A stretch of 64,000 nucleotides of DNA, taken from the NCBI GenBank assembly GCA_021208565.1, contig JAJOJN010000121.1, positions 1 through 64,000 on the forward strand. Reading direction: 5' to 3'. Below the pieces are notes generated by a model. That model was not told where the DNA came from and searched no databases. It was given only the letters and a program-made list of their open reading frames with translations. The position numbers and the translations under genes were made by a program. This document shows positions 50,071-60,468 of this stretch, piece after piece. This DNA is from Nitrincola sp. (lineage in GTDB: Bacteria; Pseudomonadota; Gammaproteobacteria; Pseudomonadales; Balneatricaceae). The first letter of the stretch is position 1. The number at the start of each line of letters is the position of its first letter.

Positions 50071-50607
50071 TTACTTGTTGCTTGCTTCATAGGCGGCGAC
50101 TGATTCCACAATCGCTTTACGAGCAGCCTCTGCATTTGACCAGCCTTCGACTTTAACCCACTTGCCAACTTCGAGCTTCTTGTAGTTTTCGAAGAAGTGA
50201 GCGATGCGGTCTTTGGTGAGCTGGGGTAGATCGTCAATATCATTGATGTCGCCGTAGGCTTTTGACAGCTTCTCGTGTGGAACTGCAACCAGCTTAGCGT
50301 CTTCACCTGCCTCGTCAGTCATATTCAGAATGCCGACAGGACGGCAGCGAACAACCGAACCAACTGCAACGGGGTAAGGCGTAATGACCAGTACATCTAA
50401 AGCGTCGCCATCGTCAGCTAAAGTGTTGTTGATGTAACCATAGTTGGCAGGGTAAAACATCGGTGCCGCCATAAAACGGTCAACAAACACGGCATCAGAG
50501 TCTTTGTCTATCTCATATTTTACGGGAGAGCTTTCAGCTGGGATTTCGATGATGACGTAGATATCGTTAGGCAGATCTTTGCCTGAAGGTACGTTTACAA
50601 AGCTCAT
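50071..50607 (-). CDS. ppa: Inorganic pyrophosphatase
   Basis: Hydrolyses pyrophosphate, pulling biosynthetic reactions forward. Motifs are [29 protein letters not shown], and the metal site [10 protein letters not shown]. The 178-residue length matches family I enzymes. ATG 50607 fits the usual N-terminus [12 protein letters not shown], so the longer upstream frame is not used. It follows fbp on the same strand after about 125 bases. Confidence 0.97.
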   Translation of the reverse strand: MSFVNVPSGKDLPNDIYVIIEIPAESSPVKYEIDKDSDAVFVDRFMAAPMFYPANYGYINNTLADDGDALDVLVITPYPVAVGSVVRCRPVGILNMTDEAGEDAKLVAVPHEKLSKAYGDINDIDDLPQLTKDRIAHFFENYKKLEVGKWVKVEGWSNAEAARKAIVESVAAYEASNK

Positions 50608-50732
50608 GGAATGATTCCTGTAATGACAGTTAAGTTGAAAACAAAAAAAATTGTGCTTTCTACATTTTAAAGTGCTCACCTGCCAGGTGCTATTCGACTA
50701 AGGGTCAGACAAGCAAGCACATTGGACCGGAA

Positions 50733-51710
50733 TTAGTTTTTTTCGCGTTGATGGTAGTCCATCAATACTTGAACCTCTTCACGAGATCCCAGTGCGATAG
50801 AGACGCGCTCGTGAATGTGTTGAGGCTCAATCTCCATAATCCGTCCATAGCAGGTAGATGAAAGGCCGCCAGCTTGTTCAATCAACATGCTCATGGGATT
50901 TCCTTCGTACATCAGGCGAAGCTTACCTGGCTTATCCGGATTTCTAGAATCCCACGGATAACTAAACATGCCGCCACGGGTTAGAATGCGATGCACTTCA
51001 GCCACCATTGAGGCAATCCAGCGCATATTGTAATTTTGCTGTCTTGGACCATCCGCACCCTGTATCAAATCTTGAATGTATTTTTGCATGGCGGGTTCCC
51101 AGTAACGCTGGTTTGACATGTTGATGGCAAACTCTTTTGTCGTCGGAGGGATGGTGACGTCTTCATGGGTCAATAGGAAGTCACCGGTGTGAGCCAGGGT
51201 GAACATGTTCACGCCGTCACCCGTGGTAAGTGCTAAGACGGCATGTGGGCCATAAAGAACATAGCCCGCGGCCAGTTGTTGAGTTCCCGGCTGAAGAAAG
51301 AGTTGATCACTATCCGCATGCTCGCCAGGTGGTACTTCCAGAATGGAGAAGATGGTACCTACTGAAACATTAATATCGATATTGGAAGATCCATCTAAGG
51401 GGTCAAAGGTCACCAAAAAACGACCTTCAGGGTTGCCAAACACGGCGTGATCTTCCTCTTCCGAAGCAACGCCACGAACCAATGGATTATCCAATAGGAC
51501 TTTTTTCAACACTTCATTGGCGATGATGTCGAGTTTTTTCTGAGTTTCACCTTGAACATTGGTGTTATCAGAGATACCTAACACACCTGAAAGTTCTCCT
51601 TCGCGCAGTTGCAGTGCGATCTCTTTACAGGCAAGCATAAGTGTATCGATTAACTCAATCAGTTCAGAGTCAATTTTTTTGTGTTTAAGAAAGTTACTCA
51701 GAAGTTGCAT
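50733..51710 (-). CDS. fbp: Fructose-1,6-bisphosphatase class 1
   Basis: Dephosphorylates fructose 1,6-bisphosphate in gluconeogenesis. Metal-binding motifs are ASEEEDHAVF and TFDPLDGSSNIDINVSVGTI. The phosphate-sugar part includes YPWDSRNPDKPGKLRLMYE. The length of 325 residues is normal. It is divergent from mpl, with a 206-base spacer. Confidence 0.97.
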   Translation of the reverse strand: MQLLSNFLKHKKIDSELIELIDTLMLACKEIALQLREGELSGVLGISDNTNVQGETQKKLDIIANEVLKKVLLDNPLVRGVASEEEDHAVFGNPEGRFLVTFDPLDGSSNIDINVSVGTIFSILEVPPGEHADSDQLFLQPGTQQLAAGYVLYGPHAVLALTTGDGVNMFTLAHTGDFLLTHEDVTIPPTTKEFAINMSNQRYWEPAMQKYIQDLIQGADGPRQQNYNMRWIASMVAEVHRILTRGGMFSYPWDSRNPDKPGKLRLMYEGNPMSMLIEQAGGLSSTCYGRIMEIEPQHIHERVSIALGSREEVQVLMDYHQREKN

Positions 51711-51916
51711 GACGGGCTCAATCCTCGGCGAACGTTACTGGCTAGTGTTGGTCTATTCCTGACAACTGGCGCGATTGTACGCGAAAAACGGGGCAAATGC
51801 ACAAATTCTCATCAGGAAAAGAGTCCATCTTCTATCAAGAGTGATGAACTTCAATCGCTAAACAGATGACATTAAAACTGATATGATTTAGCACATTTTT
51901 TGTGGATGGTTGCAAG

Positions 51917-53291
51917 GTGCATATACATATTTTAGGTATCTGTGGAACCTTTATGGGTTCCTTGGCGATTTTAGCGAGAGAAGCCGGTCATCATGTCACG
52001 GGTTCTGATTTGAATGTTTATCCTCCCATGTCGACTCAGTTGGAGTCGCAGGGGATCGAACTTATTCAAGGCTACGACCCAGAGCAACTGAATCCTGCAC
52101 CTGATTTGATCATTGTCGGAAACGCTATGACGCGCGGAAATCCTTGTGTTGAGGCGATGTTGGATAGAGGATTGCCTTACACGTCAGGGCCACAGTGGTT
52201 ACATGATCATATTTTGCCAGGTCGTTGGGTGCTTGCGGTAGCCGGCACTCATGGAAAAACCACCACCTCCACCATGTTAGCGTGGATACTCGATCAAGCG
52301 GGGTATGTCGCCGGGCTTTTTAATTGGCGGCGTTCCACAAGGGTTTGATCGGTCGGCTCGACTCGGGTCTACGCCATTTTTTGTCATCGAAGCGGATGAA
52401 TATGACACCGCATTTTTTGATAAGCGCTCAAAGTTTGTCCATTATCAGCCGCGCACGCTGATAATGAATAATCTTGAATTTGATCATGCCGATATTTTTC
52501 CAGATCTGGCGGCTATACAGCGTCAATTTCATCACGTGAACCGTATTTTGCCATCCAGTGGTCAGGTGATTTTTCCTCAAGGTGTGACGGCCTTAGAAGA
52601 GGTCATTCAGATGGGTAGTTGGAGTCATCAAGTCAGAACAGGCTTGAATGATCAAGGTGAGTGGTCAGCTAAGCTTATACATGAGGATGGTTCGGCTTTC
52701 TCTGTTTGGCATCAAGGTCAACTTGTTGGCGAGGTGTCTTGGGAATTGACGGGTGAGCATAACGTGATGAATGGTTTAAACGCCTTGGTGGCCGCTCGAC
52801 ATGTTGGCGTCCTTCCCGAGCAGGCGACACAGGCGTTAAGCCAGTTTGCGGGTGTCAAGCGCAGAATGGAGCGATTGGGTTGCGTAGGTGGTGTAACAGT
52901 GTATGACGATTTTGCTCATCATCCGACTGCCATTGAAACGACGTTAAAGGGCTTGCGTGCATCTTTGGGTGATGCGAAGCAAGTATTTGCCGTGATAGAG
53001 CCTCGTTCCAACACGATGCGTCTAGGTGCTCATCAGCAACGCTTGGCTGAATCTACGCAACTGGCTGATAAAGTGTTTTGGTATCAACCGCCTGGCATGA
53101 ATTGGTCACTTGAAAAGGTTGCTCAGCGCTCCTTGGCACCTGCGAGAGTGTTCGAAAGTCTAGAGGATTTAATCGAGCAGTTGGCGCTTCAGGCGCAACC
53201 TGACACCCATATTGTTGTCATGTCCAATGGAGGCTTTGGGGGTATACATCAAAAGCTTCTAAGAGCCCTAGCAGTTAAATCGGAGAAATAA
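51917..53291 (+). CDS. mpl: UDP-MurNAc:tripeptide ligase Mpl (one frameshift)
   Basis: A murein-recycling ligase that attaches the recovered tripeptide L-Ala-D-Glu-mDAP to UDP-MurNAc. It opens with [19 protein letters not shown] and has the ATP motif [14 protein letters not shown], then [16 protein letters not shown] and the C-terminal [14 protein letters not shown]. One extra G in the GGGG run at 52300-52303 breaks the frame; the corrected text reads [17 protein letters not shown]. Corrected length is about 457 residues. GTG 51917 is chosen from the family start, with GGATGG upstream. ubiX follows two bases later. Confidence 0.95.
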
Positions 53292-53293
53292 GC

Positions 53294-53920
53294 ATGGCAA
53301 CTGATTTCAATGGACGTATCACCCTGGCGATTACAGGAGCGTCGGGTGCACAGTATGGCCTTCGTTTACTGGAATGTCTGGTAAAGGCCAGGTATCAAGT
53401 GATGGTGCTGATTTCTAAAGCCGCGCAAGTCGTAGTGGCGACAGAAACTGACTATCGATTGCCGGGTACTCCAGAGGCTCAACAAGCTTATTTACAGCAG
53501 TTGTTTTCTGCCGAAGCAAACCAGATCTTGGTTTTTGGTCGTGAACAGTGGATGGCACCTGTGGCATCAGGTTCGGGTGCTCCTGCCTCCATGGTGGTCT
53601 GTCCATGTAGTACGGGCACCTTATCGGCGATAGCTACGGGCGCGAGTAATAACCTGATTGAGCGCGCTGCTGATGTGGCTTTAAAAGAGCGCCGCCAATT
53701 GATTCTGGTGCCCAGAGAAGCACCTTTTTCAACCATACATCTGGAGCATATGCTTTCGCTGTCGCGTCAAGGGGTGGTGATTCTGCCGGCCGCACCCGGT
53801 TTTTACCACAAGCCTCAGTCAGTCGAAGAGATGATTGATTTTGTCGTGGCTCGAATTCTTAACCAGTTACATATTGATCAAGCCCTGATGCCTCGTTGGG
53901 GAGAGGAATTTTTGAAATGA
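53294..53920 (+). CDS. ubiX: Flavin prenyltransferase UbiX
   Basis: Prenylates FMN to make the cofactor of the UbiD decarboxylase in ubiquinone synthesis. The start [19 protein letters not shown] is the FMN-binding motif. Further on are [20 protein letters not shown] and [17 protein letters not shown]. Length 208 residues. It lies two bases after mpl and overlaps tsaB by four bases, a compact unit. Confidence 0.96.
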   Translation: MATDFNGRITLAITGASGAQYGLRLLECLVKARYQVMVLISKAAQVVVATETDYRLPGTPEAQQAYLQQLFSAEANQILVFGREQWMAPVASGSGAPASMVVCPCSTGTLSAIATGASNNLIERAADVALKERRQLILVPREAPFSTIHLEHMLSLSRQGVVILPAAPGFYHKPQSVEEMIDFVVARILNQLHIDQALMPRWGEEFLK

Positions 53921-54606
53921 TAAGGCTTTTGGCTTTAGATACATCATCAGACGCCTGTTCAGTTGCTCTGATGCAGGGCGATGAGTTGATTGAGCGATTC
54001 GTTGTAGAACCGCGTCGTCATACTCATCTACTGTTACCTATGGTGGATGAGCTGCTGGCCAGTGCCGAAGTGTCACTTAACTCGCTTGATGCGATCGCCT
54101 TTGGTCGAGGTCCAGGATCTTTTGCGGGCATTCGCATTGCCACTGGAGCCGCGCAGGGTTTGGCATTGGCTGCTGATTTGCCATTGATTCCAGTGTCGAC
54201 CTTGAGTGCTCTAGCTTATGGTGTGCTGAAAAAGTCACCCGAAGTGTGTGTTTTGGCGGCCTTGGATGCACGCATGGATGAGGTCTATTGGTCAGTCTGT
54301 GAGTCTGACGGTGTAGGTGTGAGGATCCTTCAAGCGGAGCAAGTAGGTTCTCCTATAGATGTTCATCTTGAGTCGTATAAAAAGCCTGTGATTGCTGTGG
54401 GGACAGGGTTAAATTATCGTGATGCATTTCCCGAATCGACAGGTTGCGTCATTCAAACTGCGGATCCAACATGTTATCCTCACGCATCAGAAATGTTGGC
54501 ACTTGCCGCCATCGATTTTCATCAAGGCAAGGTTTTTACCCCAGAGACAGCTCAGCCCATTTACCTTCGTGACAATGTGGCTTGGAAGAAAAAGGATCAA
54601 CAATGA
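53917..54606 (+). CDS. tsaB: tRNA threonylcarbamoyladenosine protein TsaB
   Basis: A partner of TsaD and TsaE in making t6A37 of tRNAs that read ANN codons. The N-terminus [15 protein letters not shown] and [20 protein letters not shown] are the family motifs. Length 229 residues. ATG 53917 overlaps the ubiX stop (ATGA), which favours it over a longer frame upstream. The stop overlaps uppP. Confidence 0.96.
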   Translation: MIRLLALDTSSDACSVALMQGDELIERFVVEPRRHTHLLLPMVDELLASAEVSLNSLDAIAFGRGPGSFAGIRIATGAAQGLALAADLPLIPVSTLSALAYGVLKKSPEVCVLAALDARMDEVYWSVCESDGVGVRILQAEQVGSPIDVHLESYKKPVIAVGTGLNYRDAFPESTGCVIQTADPTCYPHASEMLALAAIDFHQGKVFTPETAQPIYLRDNVAWKKKDQQ

Positions 54607-55423
54607 ATGTAAGCGAATGGATTCAAGTAGCCGTTCTGGCACTGATTCAAGGATTGTCAGAGTTTTTACCCATTTCCAGCTCAGCGCACCTCATTTTGCC
54701 AGCCCAAGTGTTAAATTGGGAAGATCAGGGCTTAGCTTTTGATGTGGGTGTCCATCTGGGCACGCTGGTCGCGGTACTCATCTATTTTCGGCAAGATATC
54801 AAGCAGATGTTTCTCGCTTGGATTCAGTCAATACAGGGCGTGCAGAGTCCTGAAGGTACCCTCAGCTGGTTGGTGATCATAGGAACGCTTCCGGCAGTGA
54901 TTGCTGGCGCACTTTTTGTAGGGTTAATTGAAACCTGGGGGCGATCTATTTTAGTGATCGCCTCAACCACTTTGATTTTTGCAGCCGTCATGGGTTGGGC
55001 CGACATCAAGCGGACCGAGCAGCGTGAACTCAAGCAGATTAATATGAAGGATGCGATCTGGATAGGCTTAGCACAGGCGTTGTCGATTATTCCCGGGACA
55101 TCTCGTTCTGGAGCAACCATCACCATGGCTTTGCTCTTAGGTTTTGATCGTGCCTCGGCTGCGCGCTTCTCATTTTTACTATCGATCCCCGTGACCTTTG
55201 GCGCTGTGTCATGATGACGACTCGCGTGACGTCAGGTGAGAGTGTTTTGCCTTTGCACATGTTATTTGCGGGTGCTGTGATTGCTGGTGTCAGTGCCTGG
55301 TTGTGTATCCACTTATTTCTTAAATGGATTGCGAAGATTGGTATGATGCCCTTCGTGATCTATCGTTTGATTTTGGGTGTCATCTTGTTGTTGATCTATT
55401 TTAATTTGCCTGGACTGAGTTAG
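54603..55423 (+). CDS. uppP: Undecaprenyl-diphosphatase UppP/BacA (one frameshift)
   Basis: An inner-membrane enzyme that recycles undecaprenyl pyrophosphate to the monophosphate for cell-wall export. The two catalytic motifs are [20 protein letters not shown] near the N-terminus and [13 protein letters not shown] near residue 165. About eight hydrophobic helices. One base is missing near 55205; the repaired text reads [14 protein letters not shown]. Corrected length is 273 residues, matching E. coli. The ATG overlaps the tsaB stop. rsmJ follows within five bases. Confidence 0.94.
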
Positions 55424-55427
55424 TAGG

Positions 55428-56220
55428 GTGGGTCAAGCCTTAACTTTAGCCTGTGTATGGCAAGACGAGTCAGTCCAAGCGCGAGCCGAATTGTTGGCGC
55501 AAGAGTTGAGTTTGCCTGTTATGATATGGCTACAGCGAAGCAAACTGATCTGGCTTATCAGCTGCTATTGACTCCAGAGTGTCTTGCCATTCAGCCCTGT
55601 GGCAAAGAGGCGTCTGGTCCTATCTGGGTTGATTTTGTGGGTGGAGCTGTAGGTCATCGTCGGCAGTTCGGTGGTGGTCAAGGGCAAATGATTGCTAAGG
55701 CCTGTGGAGTCAGCAAAGGAATAAGACCCAGAGTTGCGGATGTCACAGCAGGGCTAGGGCGTGATGCTTTTGTGTTGGCAAGTCTTGGTTGTCATGTCGA
55801 GATGGTCGAGCGTTCAGCAATCATTTATCAGCTGCTAGTTGATGGTATTCAACGAGGTCTACAGCATCCTGAGATTGAACCTATTCTAGCTCGAATGCAT
55901 TTAGAAAATACTCAAGCTTTGCAGTGGCTAAAGAAAAATGCTGAATTGATCGAAGAGCAGCGACCCCAGGTGGTGTATCTGGACCCGATGTTCCCACACC
56001 GGGAAAAATCAGCCTTGGTTAAAAAAGAGATGTTGATTTTTCGGGATTTAGTAGGTGCAGATGAGGATGCGGATTCGCTGCTCAGTGCTGCTTTAGAAGC
56101 AGCGGTTTGTCGTGTGGTGGTAAAGCGTCCTCGAAAAGCGCCTCATTTGATGCAGAGAGTACCCTCCTATCAGTGCAGGGTAAAAGCAGCCGTTTCGATA
56201 TCTACACACTCAAAAACTGA
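55428..56220 (+). CDS. rsmJ: 16S rRNA (guanine-1516-N2)-methyltransferase RsmJ (two frameshifts)
   Basis: Methylates G1516 of 16S rRNA. The core shows VDFVGGAVGHRRQFGGGQG, the SAM motif ADVTAGLGRDAFVLASLGC, and YLDPMFPHREKSALVKKEM. The N-terminal part from GTG 55428 reads GQALTLACVWQDESVQARAE in another frame; one base is missing near 55518, joining LPV to YDMATAKQTDLAYQ. Near 56170 a second missing base gives the family tail GKSSRFDIYTLKN with TGA at 56218-56220. Corrected length is about 264 residues. Start is uncertain. It overlaps the plsB end by 11 bases on the other strand. Confidence 0.9.
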
Positions 56221-58516
56221 CGTGATCATTTAAAGGGTTTATCGCGAGCCCTTTAGCAATTAGCCAGTCATTCGCACTTTGAATCAGTATGCTCGGAAAG
56301 AGTTTGTCCCCTAATCTTAAAACGTTGTCGAGTGGTCGTGAAAGTGAAAGCTTTTCAGAGTCGCCTGTCAGTATGTCCTGTTCAATAAGCTGATCGGTAA
56401 TCCCTTCAAAAACTCGGCGATCAGCATACTCTGGTGCGGCATAACCGTAATAAATGTGTAGATGAAGGGCGAGTTCTCTCGTTGTTTCAAGTAACTCCAC
56501 TTCGGAGGCTTGCTGTAATCTGGTCATCACCAAAATTAAAAGGTACTGACGCAGCAACACCGGTTCAGCGAGGCGTATGAGATGTTCAGCGAGTGGATTT
56601 AGCTTTCGGTCATTCAGTGAGAGAAGGTGATGCTTTTGAAGTTGCTCACGAACCTCATGAATCAACTCTAAATCTTGATTTGAAAGCGGGTTAGGTAAGT
56701 TAAGCTCAGCACGAATATAGGGATAAAGTGCCCGAATAAGGCGTGTTTGAGTGCTGACTCCCGATGATGCCAGTCGACGGTTAAATAGTAGTATTAATCC
56801 AGGTAGGATTAATTTGTGCGTCAGCATGTTTCGATAAAAGGTGAGTTCCGCCGCTTGATCAGCCGATAGGGCCAGTGCGTTCTTACCTCGGCTAATTTGC
56901 TGACGTTTTTCTGCTTCATTAATCCAGTCTTGAGTGTTTCCTTTAGGCAGTTCAACTCCTAAATCTGTCAATAACGCCATCAGTGTATCGAGTTGCGTAA
57001 TGAGATCGGTTTCACGCATCTTTTGATGAGGTGCAGAGAGCATTAAGCTTGCTATTAGCGACATTTGGGAAGCGCTAAATGCTTGGTTGATTCTTTCAAT
57101 AATCTCTCGACCTATGATGGGGGCAACTGGAGGACCATCAGAGTCGAGTTGAGCTTTATTGAGTTTAAGTATTTCGCCAAAACTAATACTGACTTCACCA
57201 TATCGCTGAAATAAAATGCGCAGTGATTTAAGTGTGTCGAGTAAGTTCTCCTTGGACTTTTGTCCGCCGGAGAGTTCTCTCTGATAGCTTTGGCTTTCAA
57301 CCAGTCGATCATAGCTAATCGAAACAGGAATCAGTGCCAGCGGTTTTTCAGGTGATTGTTGCCAGGCTTCCAATGTCATTTTAAGCAAGCCCGCTTTAGC
57401 GCTGAGTAATCGCCCACTACGGCTACGTCCACCTTCAATGAAGTACTCTATGCTGTGCCCGCGATGAAGCATTAGGGTTAAATAAGCTCTGAAAATGGTG
57501 GCGTATAAAGGGTCATCTTTAAAGCTGCGACGCATAAAGATGGCCCCGCCTCGTCTAAGGATGCCGCCAACAACTGGAATATTTAGATTATCACCTGCCG
57601 CAACATGCGGAACCATTAATCCATGGCGATAGAGCAACCACGAAAGCAGAATGTAGTCCAGATGGCTTCTGTGGCAAGGAAGGTAAACGAGGCTATGGGT
57701 TAAGGCGGTTTGTTGAATCTTGTCTAATCCATGTAAGTTAATACGGCTAAAGAGTCGATAGAGCAAGAAGTGGATCAGATGATTTAAGATTTTGGCGGTG
57801 GAGGGGTTAAAGTCCGCAACAATGGCGTCTATGGCCTCTTCTGCTTTTTTTTCCGCTTGCTGAGTCGTTAAACCCCGTCGTAGCGCTGTTTCCGTGATGG
57901 CTTTTTTGACGTTAGGTGATGCTAATACCTCATTCATCAGAGTGCGGCGGTGCGAGAGATCGGGGCCTAAAATGGCTTGGCGACACCGTTGAAAGTGAGT
58001 TCGCAACACCCAAACTGCTCGACGAGCAATTTCTGCATCACTTAATGAGGATTGCATTAGATCTTTTAAGATCAGCGGTTCATCGATACGCAGCAGTGTG
58101 GATCGACCATTAATGAGCAGCTTAATCACTCGTGTGAGATGGCTGTTGTTACTCCAGCTCTCCATGAGCGCCGACTTAAGAAGCGGTTGTTGAGCGTGAG
58201 GAAGATGCCCTGCTAGTACCATAACGGGTTGCAGCTTGAAGGGTTTATCAGGGTTTTCTCTTTGAGCGGCAACAAGCGCTTCTATGCGGAGTCGAAAGCT
58301 TTCAGTGCTTGGATCGCTCACCGCTACAATCTGCTCAGGTTTGTAACGAATATTGAGTGAATCCAAACGGTTCTCAAGAATCAATTTGTCAGCCGTAAAG
58401 GGTTTTTCTAAAACAAACAAATGATCTTCATCTTCGATAAGCTCTCCACTTCCGGAAATGCGCTCTCGAATCATCCATTTTAATATCCGTTTATAAATTC
58501 GTTTTTTGATATTCAT
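56210..58516 (-). CDS. plsB: Glycerol-3-phosphate 1-O-acyltransferase PlsB
   Basis: An inner-membrane acyltransferase that starts phospholipid synthesis from glycerol 3-phosphate and acyl-CoA or acyl-ACP. Catalytic motif I is CHRSHLDYILLSW, motif II GGAIFMRRSFKDD, motif III IEGGRSRSGR and motif IV ALIPVSISYD. The length of about 768 residues from ATG 58516 is near the usual 800; an in-frame GTG at 58555 overlapping slyX would add 13. A single very long gene with an intact frame, unlike many neighbours. Confidence 0.95.
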   Translation of the reverse strand: MNIKKRIYKRILKWMIRERISGSGELIEDEDHLFVLEKPFTADKLILENRLDSLNIRYKPEQIVAVSDPSTESFRLRIEALVAAQRENPDKPFKLQPVMVLAGHLPHAQQPLLKSALMESWSNNSHLTRVIKLLINGRSTLLRIDEPLILKDLMQSSLSDAEIARRAVWVLRTHFQRCRQAILGPDLSHRRTLMNEVLASPNVKKAITETALRRGLTTQQAEKKAEEAIDAIVADFNPSTAKILNHLIHFLLYRLFSRINLHGLDKIQQTALTHSLVYLPCHRSHLDYILLSWLLYRHGLMVPHVAAGDNLNIPVVGGILRRGGAIFMRRSFKDDPLYATIFRAYLTLMLHRGHSIEYFIEGGRSRSGRLLSAKAGLLKMTLEAWQQSPEKPLALIPVSISYDRLVESQSYQRELSGGQKSKENLLDTLKSLRILFQRYGEVSISFGEILKLNKAQLDSDGPPVAPIIGREIIERINQAFSASQMSLIASLMLSAPHQKMRETDLITQLDTLMALLTDLGVELPKGNTQDWINEAEKRQQISRGKNALALSADQAAELTFYRNMLTHKLILPGLILLFNRRLASSGVSTQTRLIRALYPYIRAELNLPNPLSNQDLELIHEVREQLQKHHLLSLNDRKLNPLAEHLIRLAEPVLLRQYLLILVMTRLQQASEVELLETTRELALHLHIYYGYAAPEYADRRVFEGITDQLIEQDILTGDSEKLSLSRPLDNVLRLGDKLFPSILIQSANDWLIAKGLAINPLNDHVSF

Positions 58517-58523
58517 TTGTTGT

Positions 58524-58730
58524 TTAGTAATGGGGCGGCGGTTGGTTGTTTTCACCTAGTGGTTGTCCTTCACTAAGCTCTTTTATTTTTTGATTTAGAT
58601 GATGCAGCATGCGTGACATTTTATCTAGTTCTATCTCTTGTCTCGCCAGCGCATCACTGAGTTGGTCGATAGCGGCTTCTTGAAAGGCTACCCTGGATTG
58701 TAGATTTTGTAATGCCTCTTGGTCGTTCAT
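58524..58730 (-). CDS. slyX: SlyX-like small coiled-coil protein
   Basis: A 68-residue protein made of heptad-like repeats (LQSRVAFQEAAIDQLSDALA, then IELDKMSRMLHHLNQKI), with the short Pro-rich C-terminal tail PPPHY typical of SlyX. Function unknown. It lies upstream of plsB by 7 bases and is probably co-transcribed. Confidence 0.9.
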   Translation of the reverse strand: MNDQEALQNLQSRVAFQEAAIDQLSDALARQEIELDKMSRMLHHLNQKIKELSEGQPLGENNQPPPHY

Positions 58731-58931
58731 GATCGTTTAATGCTCACTAAAAATGGTACAAAAGTATAGATTATGGGTATCTTGCCGATAACGCATTGAA
58801 AAAAAATCGCTAAATAATATATACCTACTTGTTTGGTGGCTTATGGAAGTGTGCATAACAGAATGGATCCAAGCCCCGGCTGCCATAAGACTATAATTAA
58901 TCTGTTGTGAAAAGTGAAAGAGATAAGATAT

Positions 58932-59384
58932 ATGAGTGGTAATCAATTGATAAAAGTTGTTGTTTTTGCAGTTATTGTGGCTGTTCTAGTTGGCGTAGCT
59001 AACTATTTTTCGGATGGTAGTTTACCGGTAGTAATAGCGGTTGCGTTTGTGATTACGACCATTTCGGGATTTTTACTGAGTGTTCCACCAGCAAATGCTC
59101 AGATGGGAATGGGCGCTGATGGGTATGCCGATGATCTAGATGATGAGGATGACTATGCGCCGAATGGTCAGGATGATCGTGAAACGGGTAGTGTTAAGTG
59201 GTTTAATGTTTCTAAGGGTTTTGGTTTTATTACCCGTGAAAATGGTGATGATGTATTTGTACATTTTAGAAACATTCGTGGAAGAGGTCATCGTTCTTTA
59301 AATGAAGGGCAAAAGGTTAAGTTTCACGTACGTGAAAGTGATAAAGGCCTTCAAGCGGAAGATGTATCGATTATGAGGACTTGA
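58932..59384 (+). CDS. Membrane-anchored cold-shock domain protein
   Basis: A 150-residue protein in three parts. Two membrane helices lie at about residues 6-25 and 31-50. A short acidic linker ([19 protein letters not shown], about 65-84) follows. A complete cold-shock domain ends the protein ([18 protein letters not shown]-2-like VFVHF). The domain should bind single-stranded RNA or DNA at the inner face of the membrane if both helices form a hairpin. I chose ATG 58932, with GAGATAAG before it, over an upstream GTG. No partner gene is adjacent. The role of the anchor is unknown. Confidence 0.85.
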   Translation: MSGNQLIKVVVFAVIVAVLVGVANYFSDGSLPVVIAVAFVITTISGFLLSVPPANAQMGMGADGYADDLDDEDDYAPNGQDDRETGSVKWFNVSKGFGFITRENGDDVFVHFRNIRGRGHRSLNEGQKVKFHVRESDKGLQAEDVSIMRT

Positions 59385-59438
59385 GTCACATGACAAGTGA
59401 TTAGCTTTTGAAATGATCACTGTTGAGTGAAGTCTAGA

Positions 59439-59475
59439 CAAACAAAACGGCTGCCATTGGCAGCCGTTTTGTTTG
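59439..59475. terminator. Bidirectional terminator between cold-shock gene and protease gene
   Basis: A perfect 16-bp stem (CAAACAAAACGGCTGC with GCAGCCGTTTTGTTTG) and a 5-base loop. The A-rich and T-rich arms make it work in both directions, ending the two convergent genes. Confidence 0.92.
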
Positions 59476-59480
59476 ATGGC

Positions 59481-60299
59481 TCATGATCTAGGGGGTGTAC
59501 AGCGGGGAGCTTTTCCTTGTCGGCGAGCATTTTCAAATGTTTGCATGGCGTTAGGCATAGCGTCTTGAAGGGTTCGGATACGTGTCCCATGTCCAGGGTG
59601 TGTGGATAAAAATTCGACAGGACTACTACCTGCCTTTTGACGCATATTTTCCCAGAGTTGAATACTTTCACGGGGATCGAAGCCTGCTCTAGCCATGAGG
59701 TCTAGTCCGATCAGGTCGGCTTCAATTTCATGTTGTCGGGAAAAGGGTAAAAGAATACCCACCTGTGCCCCTAACCCTAGTGCCGCTAACATGCGTTCAT
59801 CTGTGCCGCCTTCAGTTGCCAAGGCGACAGAGGCCAGTGCTAAGCCCATCTGAGTTGCAAATTGCGCGGAGGCTCTTTCATTGCCATGCCGTGCTTGCAC
59901 GTGACCTATTTCATGGCCGATTACCGCGGCCAGTTGGTCAGGGGTGGTCGCCACATTCAGCATACCTCTGTGTACGCCAATTCTCTGTCCAGGTAATGCA
60001 AATGCATTGGGTGTTTCATCAGCAAAGACGACAACTTCCCAGTTATTTGGTGTGCCGCTGACCGCAATCAGCGCATCGGATACGCATTGCACATACTGTT
60101 GCGTGGGACGATGGTTATAAATTTTCTCTTGCTCCTTCATCTGAGCAAAAGTAGCTTGCCCCATGCTGGCCATTTGCGATTCACTAAACATGGTTAATTG
60201 AGAACGACCTGTCGGCGAGGTCGCGCAGCCAGAGAGTAAAAGCAAACCCAAAATTATGCATAACACAAGGATGGTTTTGGTGGAAAGTTGATGCGGCAT
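59481..60299 (-). CDS. M48-family metalloprotease lipoprotein (LoiP/YggG-like)
   Basis: A periplasmic zinc protease anchored as a lipoprotein. The signal peptide ends with the lipobox LLSGC near residues 21-25. The zinc motif HEIGH lies near residue 128, and the third ligand is in EIEADLIGLDLMARAGF. ALPGQRIGVHRGML is also typical. Length 272 residues, close to LoiP of E. coli, which works with other proteases in outer-membrane quality control. It could equally be another M48C lipoprotein; no partner is adjacent. Confidence 0.9.
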   Translation of the reverse strand: MPHQLSTKTILVLCIILGLLLLSGCATSPTGRSQLTMFSESQMASMGQATFAQMKEQEKIYNHRPTQQYVQCVSDALIAVSGTPNNWEVVVFADETPNAFALPGQRIGVHRGMLNVATTPDQLAAVIGHEIGHVQARHGNERASAQFATQMGLALASVALATEGGTDERMLAALGLGAQVGILLPFSRQHEIEADLIGLDLMARAGFDPRESIQLWENMRQKAGSSPVEFLSTHPGHGTRIRTLQDAMPNAMQTFENARRQGKAPRCTPPRS

Positions 60300-60468
60300 G
60301 GCAAGATCCTGTTTAAACGATCATCAAAGAAGTCTGTTGAAATTATCAATATCTTAGCTGACTCTAATCTGAATCGGAATCCGATAACTGGAGCCTAAGG
60401 GTTTCGATTAGTAGCCGATTGCACTATTCTTACGGGCTTATTGTTATCTGGGTCAAAATAAGGTTTTT

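Noticed and set aside
60300..60468. A trp attenuator leader before trpG
   Set aside because: I found no short peptide with Trp codons and no competing hairpins with a T run.
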